From assembly GCA_038323315.1 (NCBI GenBank), contig JBBQGU010000042.1, positions 1-16,834 of the forward strand: a DNA stretch of 16,834 nt, given 5' to 3'. Shown here one piece after another: positions 6,624-13,951 of this stretch; the first letter of the stretch is position 1, and each line of letters opens with the position of its first letter. The position numbers and the translations under genes are program-made. The notes beneath the pieces were generated by a model that worked only from the letters and a program-made list of their open reading frames with translations, had not been told where the DNA came from and did not search any database. The DNA comes from Stagnihabitans sp038323315 (GTDB taxonomy: Bacteria; Pseudomonadota; Alphaproteobacteria; Rhodobacterales; Rhodobacteraceae).

Positions 6624-6641
6624 GTCGGTCAGTTGACCGAC
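6624..6641. repeat. 18-bp palindrome spanning the fabA stop codon
   Basis: GTCGGTCA (6624-6631) and TGACCGAC (6634-6641) are perfect reverse complements around a two-base centre, and the fabA stop codon lies inside. There is no T-tract, so it is not a classical terminator. It could be an mRNA hairpin protecting the fabA 3' end or partly uncoupling fabB, or chance. Confidence 0.4.
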
Positions 6642-7135
6642 AGCGCAACCTTCATATCCGTCACCAGATAGATCACCTCGCCATCCGCCTCGACCCGGCC
6701 ATTGGCGACGCCCATGGTCAGGCGGCGCGTCTCGATCGCCTTGGTGAAATCGACGAAATAACGCAGCATCTTGCGGTCGGGCCGCACCATGCCGGTCAGT
6801 TTCACCTCACCCACGCCAAGCGCATAGCCGCGCCCTTGCCAGCCACGCCAGCCGAGGTTGAAGCCGGTCAGTTGCCATAACCCGTCCAGACCCAGACAGC
6901 CCGGCATGATCGGGTTGCCGGGGAAGTGGCAGGCAAAGAACCACAGGTCGGGGGTGATATCGAATTCGGCCACCACATGGCCCTTGCCGTGTTCGCCGCC
7001 ATCGCCGGAAATCTCGGTGATGCGGTCCATCATCAGCATGGGGGGGGCGGGCAACTGGGCATTGCCGGGGCCGAACAACTCGCCCCGCGCGCAGGCCAGC
7101 AATGCCTCTTTGTCGAAAGAATTCGGATATGCCAT
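6629..7135 (-). CDS. fabA: 3-hydroxydecanoyl-[acyl-carrier-protein] dehydratase/isomerase, FabA
   Basis: FabA dehydrates 3-hydroxydecanoyl-ACP and isomerises the trans-2 product to cis-3-decenoyl-ACP, the branch point of anaerobic unsaturated fatty acid synthesis. The 168-residue hot-dog-fold protein has the hallmark CHFPGNPIMPGCLGLDGLWQ (about residues 69-88), which holds the catalytic His and the helix Asp. PPMLMMDRI near residue 32 is typical. Length agrees with FabA (about 170) and not with the shorter FabZ. The ATG at 7135 follows a GGGGG ribosome site. It is first in fabA-fabB-fabI, divergent from nhaA. Confidence 0.97.
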   Translation of the reverse strand: MAYPNSFDKEALLACARGELFGPGNAQLPAPPMLMMDRITEISGDGGEHGKGHVVAEFDITPDLWFFACHFPGNPIMPGCLGLDGLWQLTGFNLGWRGWQGRGYALGVGEVKLTGMVRPDRKMLRYFVDFTKAIETRRLTMGVANGRVEADGEVIYLVTDMKVALSVN

Positions 7136-7159
7136 GCTGCCCCCGTCTGGTTATTGGCA

Positions 7160-7188
7160 ATGTAACATCCGGCAAGAAGGGGTTGCAA
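7160..7188 (-). promoter_or_regulatory. Candidate fabA promoter
   Basis: On the minus strand TTGCAA (7188-7183) and TTACAT (7165-7160) are 17 bases apart. Transcription would start about 18 bases before the fabA ATG, leaving the G-rich ribosome site in the leader. The -10 match is weak, so this is tentative. Confidence 0.3.
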
Positions 7189-7200
7189 GAGTGGGGGTAG

Positions 7201-7241
7201 GCAAGCGGACTGCTTGCATCTGCCGCACATCACCCTATCTT
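7201..7241 (+). promoter_or_regulatory. Candidate nhaA promoter with overlapping inverted repeat
   Basis: TTGCAT (7214-7219) and TATCTT (7236-7241) are 16 bases apart and would start transcription about 20 bases before nhaA. The inverted repeat GCAAGC-GGACT-GCTTGC (7201-7217) overlaps the -35, a position suited to a regulator site. No known binding motif was recognised. Confidence 0.33.
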
Positions 7242-7269
7242 GCGCTGAACCTAAACGAGACGAGGCCAC

Positions 7270-8418
7270 ATGACCCCTTCCCTGTTCAGCCGGACCCTGG
7301 CCCATGAGGCGTCCGGCGGCGTGGTCCTGATGCTGGCCACCTTTGCAGCCCTGGCCGTCGCCAATTCACCGCTGCAAGGTGGCTATGTCGCAGCACTTGG
7401 TGCGCCGTTGTCGATCACCCTTGCCGGGACGGGCCTGACCAAGCCTTTGATCTTGTGGATCAATGACGGGTTGATGGCGGTGTTCTTCTTTTTGATCGGG
7501 ATGGAGTTGAAGCGCGAGGTGCTGGTGGGCAAGCTGCGGCGTCTGTCTGACATCGTGCTGCCCGGCATGGCGGCTGTGGGCGGGATGTTGGTTCCGGCTT
7601 TGGTGTACCTGGCGTTCAACCATGACGGTGAGGTGCGGGGCTGGGCCATTCCGACGGCCACGGATATCGCCTTTGCCCTGGGGATTCTTGCACTGGTGGG
7701 CAGCGGGTTGCCGATGGGGCTGAAGACGTTTTTGCTGACCCTGGCCATTTTGGATGACCTTGGCGCGATCATGATCATCGCTGTATTTTATACGGATCAC
7801 CTGAAATTAAACTACCTAGGGCTGGCGCTGCTGCCGTTGGTGGGGCTGTACCTGTTGCACCGGGCAAAGACGCCAAGGGTTGCCCCTGCTTTGCTGTTGG
7901 GCGCTATCCTGTGGGTCTTGGTGCTGAAATCCGGGGTCCATGCGACGCTGGCCGGAGTCGCCACAGCGTTTTTCATTCCGCTGCGGGATCGCGACGGGGG
8001 ATCGCCGCTGGAAATGCTGGAGCATGGGTTGCAGCCCTATGTCGCCTTTTTGATTGTGCCTGTGTTCGCCTTTGCCAATGCCGGACTGAACCTGTCTGGC
8101 ATGTCCTGGGCGGCATTGGCGTCGCCCGTCACGGCGGGCATCGCTTTGGGCCTGTTGGTGGGCAAGTTTGTCGGGGTGGTGGGGGCGTGCTGGATCATGG
8201 TGCGTCTGGGTCTTGCGCAACTGCCGCAGGGGGCGGGCTGGTCGCATATGTCCGGACTGGCCTTGTTGGCAGGGATCGGGTTCACCATGTCGCTGTTCAT
8301 CGGCGGCCTGAGTTTCGGCGAGGGTGCCACGATGAATGCGGTGCGGCTGGGAGTTTTGGCAGGTTCGGCCGTGGCTGCGGTTGGCGGATTTGCGGTGCTG
8401 CGCAGCTTACGCAAGTAA
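7270..8418 (+). CDS. nhaA: Na+/H+ antiporter NhaA
   Basis: NhaA exports Na+ (or Li+) in exchange for two H+ across the inner membrane, serving sodium tolerance and pH control at alkaline pH. The 382-residue protein is close to the 388 of E. coli NhaA and strongly hydrophobic, with about 12 membrane segments. Family motifs are present: NDGLMAVFFFLIGMELKRE (residues 65-83), GWAIPTATDIAFALG (124-138) with an Asp at 132, the ion-binding Asp pair in ILDDLGAI (D162, D163), and a late-helix Lys in GLLVGKFVG equivalent to the charge-compensating Lys300. It sits between fabA and irr. A sodium-using lifestyle such as marine is suggested but not shown. Confidence 0.95.
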   Translation: MTPSLFSRTLAHEASGGVVLMLATFAALAVANSPLQGGYVAALGAPLSITLAGTGLTKPLILWINDGLMAVFFFLIGMELKREVLVGKLRRLSDIVLPGMAAVGGMLVPALVYLAFNHDGEVRGWAIPTATDIAFALGILALVGSGLPMGLKTFLLTLAILDDLGAIMIIAVFYTDHLKLNYLGLALLPLVGLYLLHRAKTPRVAPALLLGAILWVLVLKSGVHATLAGVATAFFIPLRDRDGGSPLEMLEHGLQPYVAFLIVPVFAFANAGLNLSGMSWAALASPVTAGIALGLLVGKFVGVVGACWIMVRLGLAQLPQGAGWSHMSGLALLAGIGFTMSLFIGGLSFGEGATMNAVRLGVLAGSAVAAVGGFAVLRSLRK

Positions 8419-8423
8419 GTGAC

Positions 8424-8453
8424 TTGTTCTAACGCAGTCAGGGGCAGTATGAT
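8424..8453 (+). promoter_or_regulatory. Candidate irr promoter with ICE-like half-site
   Basis: TTGTTC (8424-8429) and TATGAT (8448-8453, 5 of 6 to consensus) are 18 bases apart, giving a start near 8460. TTCTAA (8427-8432) overlaps the -35 and resembles half of the iron control element bound by Irr, hinting at self-regulation. CAAGT/ACTTG arms (8412-8416 and 8422-8426) flank the nhaA stop. Confidence 0.38.
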
Positions 8454-8477
8454 ATCCCCATGGATAAGGGCATGGAC

Positions 8478-8894
8478 ATGATCGAGGCGCAACGCAACCG
8501 GGTGGCCACTTGGCTGGCGCAGGGCAATCTGCGCCCTACACGGCAAAGGCTGGCACTGGCCACGCTGCTGGTTGGTGACGGCGAAAACCGGCACGTGACG
8601 GCGGAAAGCCTGTATGCGCTGACGGCGTCCTGCGGCGAAAAGGTCAGTCTGGCGACGGTCTACAACACCCTGCGCGCCTTTTGTGCGGCAGGTCTGATGA
8701 ACGAGGTCGTGGTCGATGGCGCGCGCAGCTATTTCGACACGCGCATGGATGATCACCCGCATTTCTATTGGGAAGACAGCCACCAATTGACCGATGTGCC
8801 AAGCGGCAACATCCACATTACCGGACTGCCCGAAGCGCCCGACGGCACGCAGATTGCCCGCGTCGACGTGGTGATTCGGCTGAAACAAGCGTAA
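8478..8894 (+). CDS. irr: Fur-family iron response regulator Irr
   Basis: Irr senses iron through haem availability in Rhizobiales and Rhodobacterales and controls iron uptake and iron-using genes. This 138-residue Fur-fold protein has the winged-helix region LRPTRQRLALATLL followed by HVTAESLY and the recognition helix VSLATVYNTLRAF. The hinge and metal region is YFDTRMDDHPHFYWED, where the HPHF motif marks Irr-type proteins; it lacks the CxxC pairs of classical Fur. The C-terminus RVDVVIRLK is typical of alphaproteobacterial Irr. I prefer the ATG at 8478 since AAGGG lies seven bases upstream; ATGs at 8460 and 8472 are in frame, and 8460 would fall on the predicted transcription start. Confidence 0.9.
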   Translation: MIEAQRNRVATWLAQGNLRPTRQRLALATLLVGDGENRHVTAESLYALTASCGEKVSLATVYNTLRAFCAAGLMNEVVVDGARSYFDTRMDDHPHFYWEDSHQLTDVPSGNIHITGLPEAPDGTQIARVDVVIRLKQA

Positions 8895-9063
8895 TTGATT
8901 ATTCGAGAATGGAGTTACGGCAGTTTATGCCCGTCCAGACGACCGACGGTATATTTGCTTGCATAAGCCTACACGCGTCTATTTGTGCGACTGGTTGCAC
9001 CATTCGACTGCCCCCGAAATAGTTGGGTTTTCCGCGCCGCAATCCTTGCTAACCGCTTCCATA

Positions 9064-9117
9064 TTTACAAAACTGTTACATAAAGTGAGGTAAACTGTTA
9101 CCTGAACCCCCTAACAG
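9064..9117 (+). promoter_or_regulatory. Pho box and promoter of the pst operon
   Basis: CTGTTAC occurs at 9073-9079 and again at 9095-9101, 22 bases apart. A third TTAC at 9065 falls on the same 11-base grid (9065, 9076, then 9098), with A-rich spacers, as in PhoB-binding repeats (consensus CTGTCAT repeated every 11). TAACAG (9112-9117) lies ten bases after the last repeat, where PhoB-dependent promoters have their -10. AGGTAA-ACTG-TTACCT (9088-9103) is also palindromic. It precedes pstS by about 50 bases. The remaining intergenic sequence 8895-9060 shows nothing clear. Confidence 0.7.
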
Positions 9118-9164
9118 GTCGTTGTGCCGACTCGTTCGGCTGTCAGCGAAATCAGGAGTGATCC

Positions 9165-10220
9165 ATGACATCTGTTAAATTTGGCGTCTCTGTTCTGGCC
9201 ATTGTTGCCATGTCGGCGACTGTTGCTTCGGCCCGCGATCAGGTTCAGGTAACCGGTTCGTCAACCGTTCTGCCCTATTCCACCATCGTCGCCGAAGCCT
9301 TTGGCGAAAACTTCGACTTCCCCTCGCCGGTCGTTGAAGGTGGCGGTTCGGGTGCCGGTCGCAAGAAGATGTGCGAAGGCGTTGGTGAAAACACCGTCGA
9401 CATCGCAAACTCGTCCTCGCGCATTTCCAAGTCGGATATTGAATTGTGCAAGACCAACGGCGTGACCGACATCATGGAAGTCCGCTTTGGCTATGACGGC
9501 ATCGTGTTCGCATCGGACGTGAACGGCCCGGAATTTGCCTATACCCCGGCACAGATCTATGGCGCCATCGGTGCCAAGGTTGTCAAGGACGGTGCCATCG
9601 TCGACAACGTTGCCGCCGCCTGGAACGAAGTTGATGCCGCGCTCCCAGCTCAGCCGATCCTGATGTTCGTCCCCGGCACCAAGCATGGTACACGTGAAGT
9701 GTTCGACACCAAGGTGATCGTCGCTGGCTGCAAGGATTCGGGCGCACATGCCCTGTTCGCCGCCACTGCCGAAGGCAAGGACGACAAGGAAAAGGCATCC
9801 AACGCTGACAAGGCCTGCATGGAACTGCGCACCGACGGCAAGTCGGTCGACATCGACGGCGACTACACCGAAACGTTGGCCCGCATCGACGGCAACAAGA
9901 ACGCCATCGGCGTGTTCGGCCTGTCGTTCTATCAGAACAACACCGACAAGCTGCGCGTCGCCACCATGAACGGCGTGGTTCCTTCGGCTGACTCGATCGC
10001 TTCCGCCGAATACCCGGTGTCGCGTCCGCTGTACTTCTATGTCAAGAAGGCACATATCGGCGTGATTCCCGGCCTGAAAGAGTACATCACCTTCTTCGTG
10101 TCCGACGAAATGGCTGGCCCCGATGGCCCGTTGGCCGCTTATGGCCTGGTGTCTGACCCGGAACTGGCCGCGACCCAAGCTGCGGTCGAAGCCGAAACAC
10201 TGATGGCTCCGCTGGAGTAA
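9165..10220 (+). CDS. pstS: Phosphate ABC transporter substrate-binding protein PstS
   Basis: PstS binds inorganic phosphate in the periplasm with high affinity and delivers it to PstC-PstA. The 351-residue precursor has a Sec signal peptide of about 23 residues with a hydrophobic core (FGVSVLAIVAMSATV) and an ASA cleavage site. The mature part opens VTGSSTVLPYS, the first phosphate-binding loop, then VEGGGSGAGRKKMCEG and DIANSSSRIS, the other binding loops. The protein contains four cysteines (KKMCEG, ELCKTN, VAGCKDS, DKACMEL), enough for two disulfides. AGGAGTG gives a strong ribosome site. It is first in pstSCAB-phoU-phoB, under the Pho box, and ends at an intrinsic terminator. Confidence 0.95.
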   Translation: MTSVKFGVSVLAIVAMSATVASARDQVQVTGSSTVLPYSTIVAEAFGENFDFPSPVVEGGGSGAGRKKMCEGVGENTVDIANSSSRISKSDIELCKTNGVTDIMEVRFGYDGIVFASDVNGPEFAYTPAQIYGAIGAKVVKDGAIVDNVAAAWNEVDAALPAQPILMFVPGTKHGTREVFDTKVIVAGCKDSGAHALFAATAEGKDDKEKASNADKACMELRTDGKSVDIDGDYTETLARIDGNKNAIGVFGLSFYQNNTDKLRVATMNGVVPSADSIASAEYPVSRPLYFYVKKAHIGVIPGLKEYITFFVSDEMAGPDGPLAAYGLVSDPELAATQAAVEAETLMAPLE

Positions 10221-10233
10221 GCCTAACCCTAAG

Positions 10234-10262
10234 GGTGGCGCCTTCGGGCGCCACCTTTTTTT
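10234..10262 (+). terminator. Intrinsic terminator between pstS and pstC
   Basis: A perfect nine-base stem, GGTGGCGCC (10234-10242) with GGCGCCACC (10247-10255), closes over a TTCG tetraloop and is followed by seven Ts. It lies 14 bases after the pstS stop, inside the operon, so it should act as a partial terminator that keeps pstS message above that of pstCAB. Confidence 0.93.
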
Positions 10263-10302
10263 CGTGACGACCTTATCTTCATTCTTGCGGACAGGATCCC
10301 CG

Positions 10303-11763
10303 ATGTCGGTTCTTTTGCTGCTTGTCCTTGTGGCGGTCTTGGCAATTGCGGCATTTGTGCTGTGCCGCCAAAGGGTCATGGCCTCGGTTCAGGGCAACCC
10401 CAAGACACTGCATTCGCTGCCAATCTATTATGGATGGCACGGCGCGATCATGGTGCTGGTGCCCGCATTGGCCGGGCTTGTGCTGTGGCTGATCATCCAG
10501 CCTTTTGTGCTGGAAAACCGGATCGCTGCGGCACTGCCGCCCGAAATGACCACCGACGCCAGCAGGCTGACCCTGGTGATGTCCGATGTGCGCCGGGTCG
10601 CGGGCGGTCTGGACGCTGCGGTGGCCGTGGGCGAGATGACCGAACAGGAAGCGGGCATGATCCGCACCGAATTTACCAATGTACGCGACAAACTTGGGCG
10701 GGTTGGCGTGGCGCTCGGGTCGGACGTTTCCAAAGAGGTTCTGGCCGCCGCACAGGATTACCGCGTCATGATCGCATGGTCCGCCATGGCGCGCACCATT
10801 CTGATCGTGCTGATTGCCGTGGCGGGTCTGATGTACGCCGTCATGATCACCCAAAAAGATTTCCGCGCCCGCAACCGGGTCGAGCAGGTGGTGCTTGGCC
10901 TGTTGATCGCGGCCTCGTCGATTGCTGTCCTGACGACGGTCGGCATCGTCTATTCCATGCTGACAGAGACGTTTAATTTCTTCTCGCAGTACCCATTTCA
11001 GGATTTCTTCTTCAGCCTGACATGGTCGCCCAACTTTGCGGGGGATTCGGAACTGGGCATCTGGCCGCTGATCTGGGGCACGATGTACATCACGGTGATT
11101 TCGATGATCGTGTCGGTGCCGATCGGACTGTACGCGGCGATCTACCTGGCGGAATATGCGTCCAAGCCGGTGCGCGCCTGGGTCAAACCGCTGATCGAGG
11201 TGATCGCAGGCATCCCGACCGTCGTGTTCGGTCTGTTCGCTCTGGTAACCGTCGGCCCCTTGCTGCGCGACTACTTTGCCGAACCGTTGGGCTGGGGCAA
11301 TTCGGGGTCGTCGGTGATGACCGCCGGGATCGTCATCGGCATCCTGAACATCCCCTTCATCAGCTCGCTATCCGATGACATCATCAACTCCGTACCGCAA
11401 TCGCTGCGCGACGGGTCGCTGGGTCTGGGGGCGACACGGTCGGAAACCATCCGTCAGGTGGTTCTGCCCGCCGCCCTGCCCGGCATCGTGGGCGCCTGCC
11501 TGATGGCCGCCAGCCGCGCCATTGGCGAGACGATGATTGTTGTGATGGGTGCAGGTGCCGCCGCCAAGCTCAGCCTGAACCCGTTCGAGGCGATGACCAC
11601 CATGACCGTCAAGATCGTCGGCCAGTTGACCGGCGATACCGACTTCAACTCGCCTGAAACACTGGTCGCCTTCGCGCTTGGCATGACCCTGTTCGTGATC
11701 ACTCTTGCCCTGAACATCGTGGCACTGCTGGTCGTCCGCAAATATCGGGAGCAATACGATTGA
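10303..11763 (+). CDS. pstC: Phosphate ABC transporter permease PstC (long alphaproteobacterial form)
   Basis: PstC is one of the two inner-membrane permeases of the high-affinity phosphate importer. At 486 residues it is much longer than E. coli PstC (about 320). The first 200 or so residues form an extra domain with membrane segments (VLLLLVLVAVLAIAAFVL, IMVLVPALAGLVLW and others) and a periplasmic part, as in other alphaproteobacterial PstC. The permease domain follows, with the ATPase-contacting EAA loop in LGATRSETIRQVVLPAALPG. I chose the ATG at 10303 because AGGA precedes it. A GTG at 10264 is in frame but abuts the terminator. The stop overlaps the pstA start. Confidence 0.92.
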   Translation: MSVLLLLVLVAVLAIAAFVLCRQRVMASVQGNPKTLHSLPIYYGWHGAIMVLVPALAGLVLWLIIQPFVLENRIAAALPPEMTTDASRLTLVMSDVRRVAGGLDAAVAVGEMTEQEAGMIRTEFTNVRDKLGRVGVALGSDVSKEVLAAAQDYRVMIAWSAMARTILIVLIAVAGLMYAVMITQKDFRARNRVEQVVLGLLIAASSIAVLTTVGIVYSMLTETFNFFSQYPFQDFFFSLTWSPNFAGDSELGIWPLIWGTMYITVISMIVSVPIGLYAAIYLAEYASKPVRAWVKPLIEVIAGIPTVVFGLFALVTVGPLLRDYFAEPLGWGNSGSSVMTAGIVIGILNIPFISSLSDDIINSVPQSLRDGSLGLGATRSETIRQVVLPAALPGIVGACLMAASRAIGETMIVVMGAGAAAKLSLNPFEAMTTMTVKIVGQLTGDTDFNSPETLVAFALGMTLFVITLALNIVALLVVRKYREQYD

Positions 11764-13121
11764 CCGACGCAACCGCAGGCGGCATGGCCGCGCCGAAATC
11801 CGCCGCACCGAAATCGTCGCTTATGTCCCAGAGCGCTCTGGTCAAACGCCGCAATGCCGCCGAGAGCCGCTTCAAGGCCTATGGCATCGCGGCCATCGCG
11901 GTCAGCCTTGCGACGCTGGGTTTCATGTTGGTTACCATCCTGTCGGACGGCGTCTCGGCCTTCTTTCAGGCCAAGCTCAGCTTTCCGATGGAATTGACCG
12001 CCGAAACGCTGGACCCGCAAGGCAACCGCAACCGCGACGAAATGGTCAAGATTACGACCCTTGGCTATAACAAGGTTCTGGCAGCAGCATTCAAGAAAGA
12101 GTTGACCGCCAAGGGCATCGCGATTGATGGCCAGTCCGACAAAGATGTAGCCGACATGGTCTCGAAAGACGCGGCGGGGGATCTGCGGGCGATGGTTCTT
12201 GCCAACCCCAAGATTGTCGGCACGACGATAGATGCGACGGTGCTGGCGACCGGGCGCATCGACGGTTACCTCAAGGGCCGCGTCACGATGGAAACCGCGC
12301 AGCGTGACAGCAACGTGACACCCGAACAGTTGCAACTGGCCGACAAGCTGCGCGAGGCGGGCCTTCTGAAATCGGTGTTCAACTGGGATTTCATCACCTC
12401 GCCCGACGCCTCGGACCAGCGGCCCGAAGCGGCGGGTCTGGGGGTGGCGATCATCGGCTCGGCCTATATGATGCTGCTGGTGCTGATCACCTGTGTGCCG
12501 GTCGGGGTCGCCGCGTCGATCTATCTGGAAGAATTTGCACCCAAAAACTTCTGGACCGACGCGATCGAGGTCAATATCGCAAACCTTGCCGCTGTGCCGT
12601 CGATCGTGTTCGGTATCCTGGGCCTTGCGATCTTCATCAACTTTGCCGGCATGCCAAACTCGTCCAGCGTCGTGGGAGCCCTGGTGCTGACGCTGATGAC
12701 GCTGCCAACGATCATCATTGCCACCCGCGCCAGCATCAAGGCGGTGCCGCCCTCGATCCGCGATGCGGCCCTGGGGATCGGCGCATCCAAGATGCAGACG
12801 GTGTTCCACCATGTGTTGCCCCTCGCGATGCCGGGCATTCTGACCGGCACGATCCTGGGGCTGGCCTCGGCGCTCGGCGAAACCGCGCCCTTGCTGCTGA
12901 TCGGCATGGTGGCCTTTGTCGACAACTATCCCTCCGCCCCGATGCAGGGCTTTCTGGACCCCGCAACGGCGCTGCCGGTGCAGGTCTATGGCTGGGCCCA
13001 GCGGGCCGACCCGGCCTTTATCGAACGCTCCTCTGGGGCGATCATCATTCTGCTTATTTTCCTCGTCGTGATGAACGTGCTTGCGGTTTTGTTGCGCCGC
13101 CGCTTTGAACGCCGCTGGTAA
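11760..13121 (+). CDS. pstA: Phosphate ABC transporter permease PstA (with N-terminal DUF3333 domain)
   Basis: PstA pairs with PstC to form the phosphate channel. The 453-residue protein exceeds the E. coli length (about 296) because of an N-terminal domain of DUF3333 type (about residues 30-200): a membrane segment with LATLGFMLVTIL followed by a periplasmic stretch. The permease core begins near GLGVAIIGSAYMMLLVLITC and has the EAA loop in LGIGASKMQTVFHHVLPLAMPG. The start is a TTG that overlaps the pstC stop (TTGA), with GGGAG about eight bases upstream, so the two are probably translated in a coupled way. An ATG at 11784 is the alternative start. Confidence 0.92.
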   Translation: MTDATAGGMAAPKSAAPKSSLMSQSALVKRRNAAESRFKAYGIAAIAVSLATLGFMLVTILSDGVSAFFQAKLSFPMELTAETLDPQGNRNRDEMVKITTLGYNKVLAAAFKKELTAKGIAIDGQSDKDVADMVSKDAAGDLRAMVLANPKIVGTTIDATVLATGRIDGYLKGRVTMETAQRDSNVTPEQLQLADKLREAGLLKSVFNWDFITSPDASDQRPEAAGLGVAIIGSAYMMLLVLITCVPVGVAASIYLEEFAPKNFWTDAIEVNIANLAAVPSIVFGILGLAIFINFAGMPNSSSVVGALVLTLMTLPTIIIATRASIKAVPPSIRDAALGIGASKMQTVFHHVLPLAMPGILTGTILGLASALGETAPLLLIGMVAFVDNYPSAPMQGFLDPATALPVQVYGWAQRADPAFIERSSGAIIILLIFLVVMNVLAVLLRRRFERRW

Positions 13122-13143
13122 CCTGTAACCGAAGGACAAAGAC

Positions 13144-13941
13144 ATGAACGACATGCGCATAGTGGAGCGGACCGTGGACACCCATGGCAACAAGATCTCG
13201 GCCCGCAACGTTCAGGTGCATTACGGCACCAGCCACGCGATCAAGGATCTGAATGTCGATATCCTCGACAAGACCGTAACGGCGTTCATCGGGCCATCGG
13301 GCTGCGGCAAATCGACCTTCCTGCGCTGCCTGAACCGGATGAATGACACCATCGCATCCTGCCGCGTCGATGGCCTGATCACCATTGAGGGCGAGAATAT
13401 CTATGACGCCCGCGTCGACCCGGTGCAATTGCGCGCAAAGGTCGGCATGGTGTTTCAAAAGCCGAACCCCTTCCCCAAGTCGATTTATGACAACGTGGCT
13501 TACGGCCCGAAAATTCACGGCCTGACCAGTTCCAAGGCCGAGTTGGATGCGGTTGTCGAGAAATCCCTGCGCCGCGCCGCCCTGTGGAACGAGGTCAAGG
13601 ACCGCCTGCAGGCCCCCGGCACCGGCCTGTCGGGCGGCCAGCAACAGCGCCTTTGCATCGCCCGCGCCATCGCCACCTCGCCCGAGGTGCTGTTGATGGA
13701 CGAACCCTGCTCGGCCCTCGACCCCATCGCCACGGCGCAGGTCGAAGAGTTGATCGACGAATTGCGCACCGATTACTCGGTCGTGATCGTCACCCACTCG
13801 ATGCAGCAGGCCGCCCGCGTCTCGCAGCGCACGGCGTTCTTTCACCTTGGCCATCTGGTGGAATACGGTGAAACCGGCGAAATTTTCACCCATCCCAGCG
13901 ACCCGCGCACAGAAGCCTATATCAGCGGCCGGATCGGCTAA
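13144..13941 (+). CDS. pstB: Phosphate ABC transporter ATP-binding protein PstB
   Basis: PstB is the cytoplasmic ATPase that powers phosphate import through PstC-PstA. The 265-residue protein has Walker A GPSGCGKST, the ABC signature LSGGQQQRLCIARAIA, Walker B VLLMDEPCSALDP and the switch His in VIVTHSMQQA. The Q-loop lies in GMVFQKPNPFPKSIYDNVAYG, which also carries the PstB-typical NPFP. Length matches the family (about 255-265). GAAGGA upstream is a good ribosome site, 22 bases follow the pstA stop, and phoU starts ten bases downstream. Confidence 0.97.
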   Translation: MNDMRIVERTVDTHGNKISARNVQVHYGTSHAIKDLNVDILDKTVTAFIGPSGCGKSTFLRCLNRMNDTIASCRVDGLITIEGENIYDARVDPVQLRAKVGMVFQKPNPFPKSIYDNVAYGPKIHGLTSSKAELDAVVEKSLRRAALWNEVKDRLQAPGTGLSGGQQQRLCIARAIATSPEVLLMDEPCSALDPIATAQVEELIDELRTDYSVVIVTHSMQQAARVSQRTAFFHLGHLVEYGETGEIFTHPSDPRTEAYISGRIG

Positions 13942-13951
13942 GGAACATCGC

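Noticed and set aside
9261..10379. 372-codon minus-strand frame opposite pstS
   Set aside because: It spans the pstS coding region and the terminator hairpin, and has no recognisable domain; a shadow frame.
11454..13208. 584-codon open frame on the minus strand opposite pstA
   Set aside because: Arg/His/Gln-rich composition with no domain; it is the shadow of pstC and pstA, whose motifs are clear.
13847..13951. N-terminal extension of phoU into pstB
   Set aside because: The family start MPYEPHIRSAFD has an AAGGAA ribosome site; the extension is pstB read in another frame.
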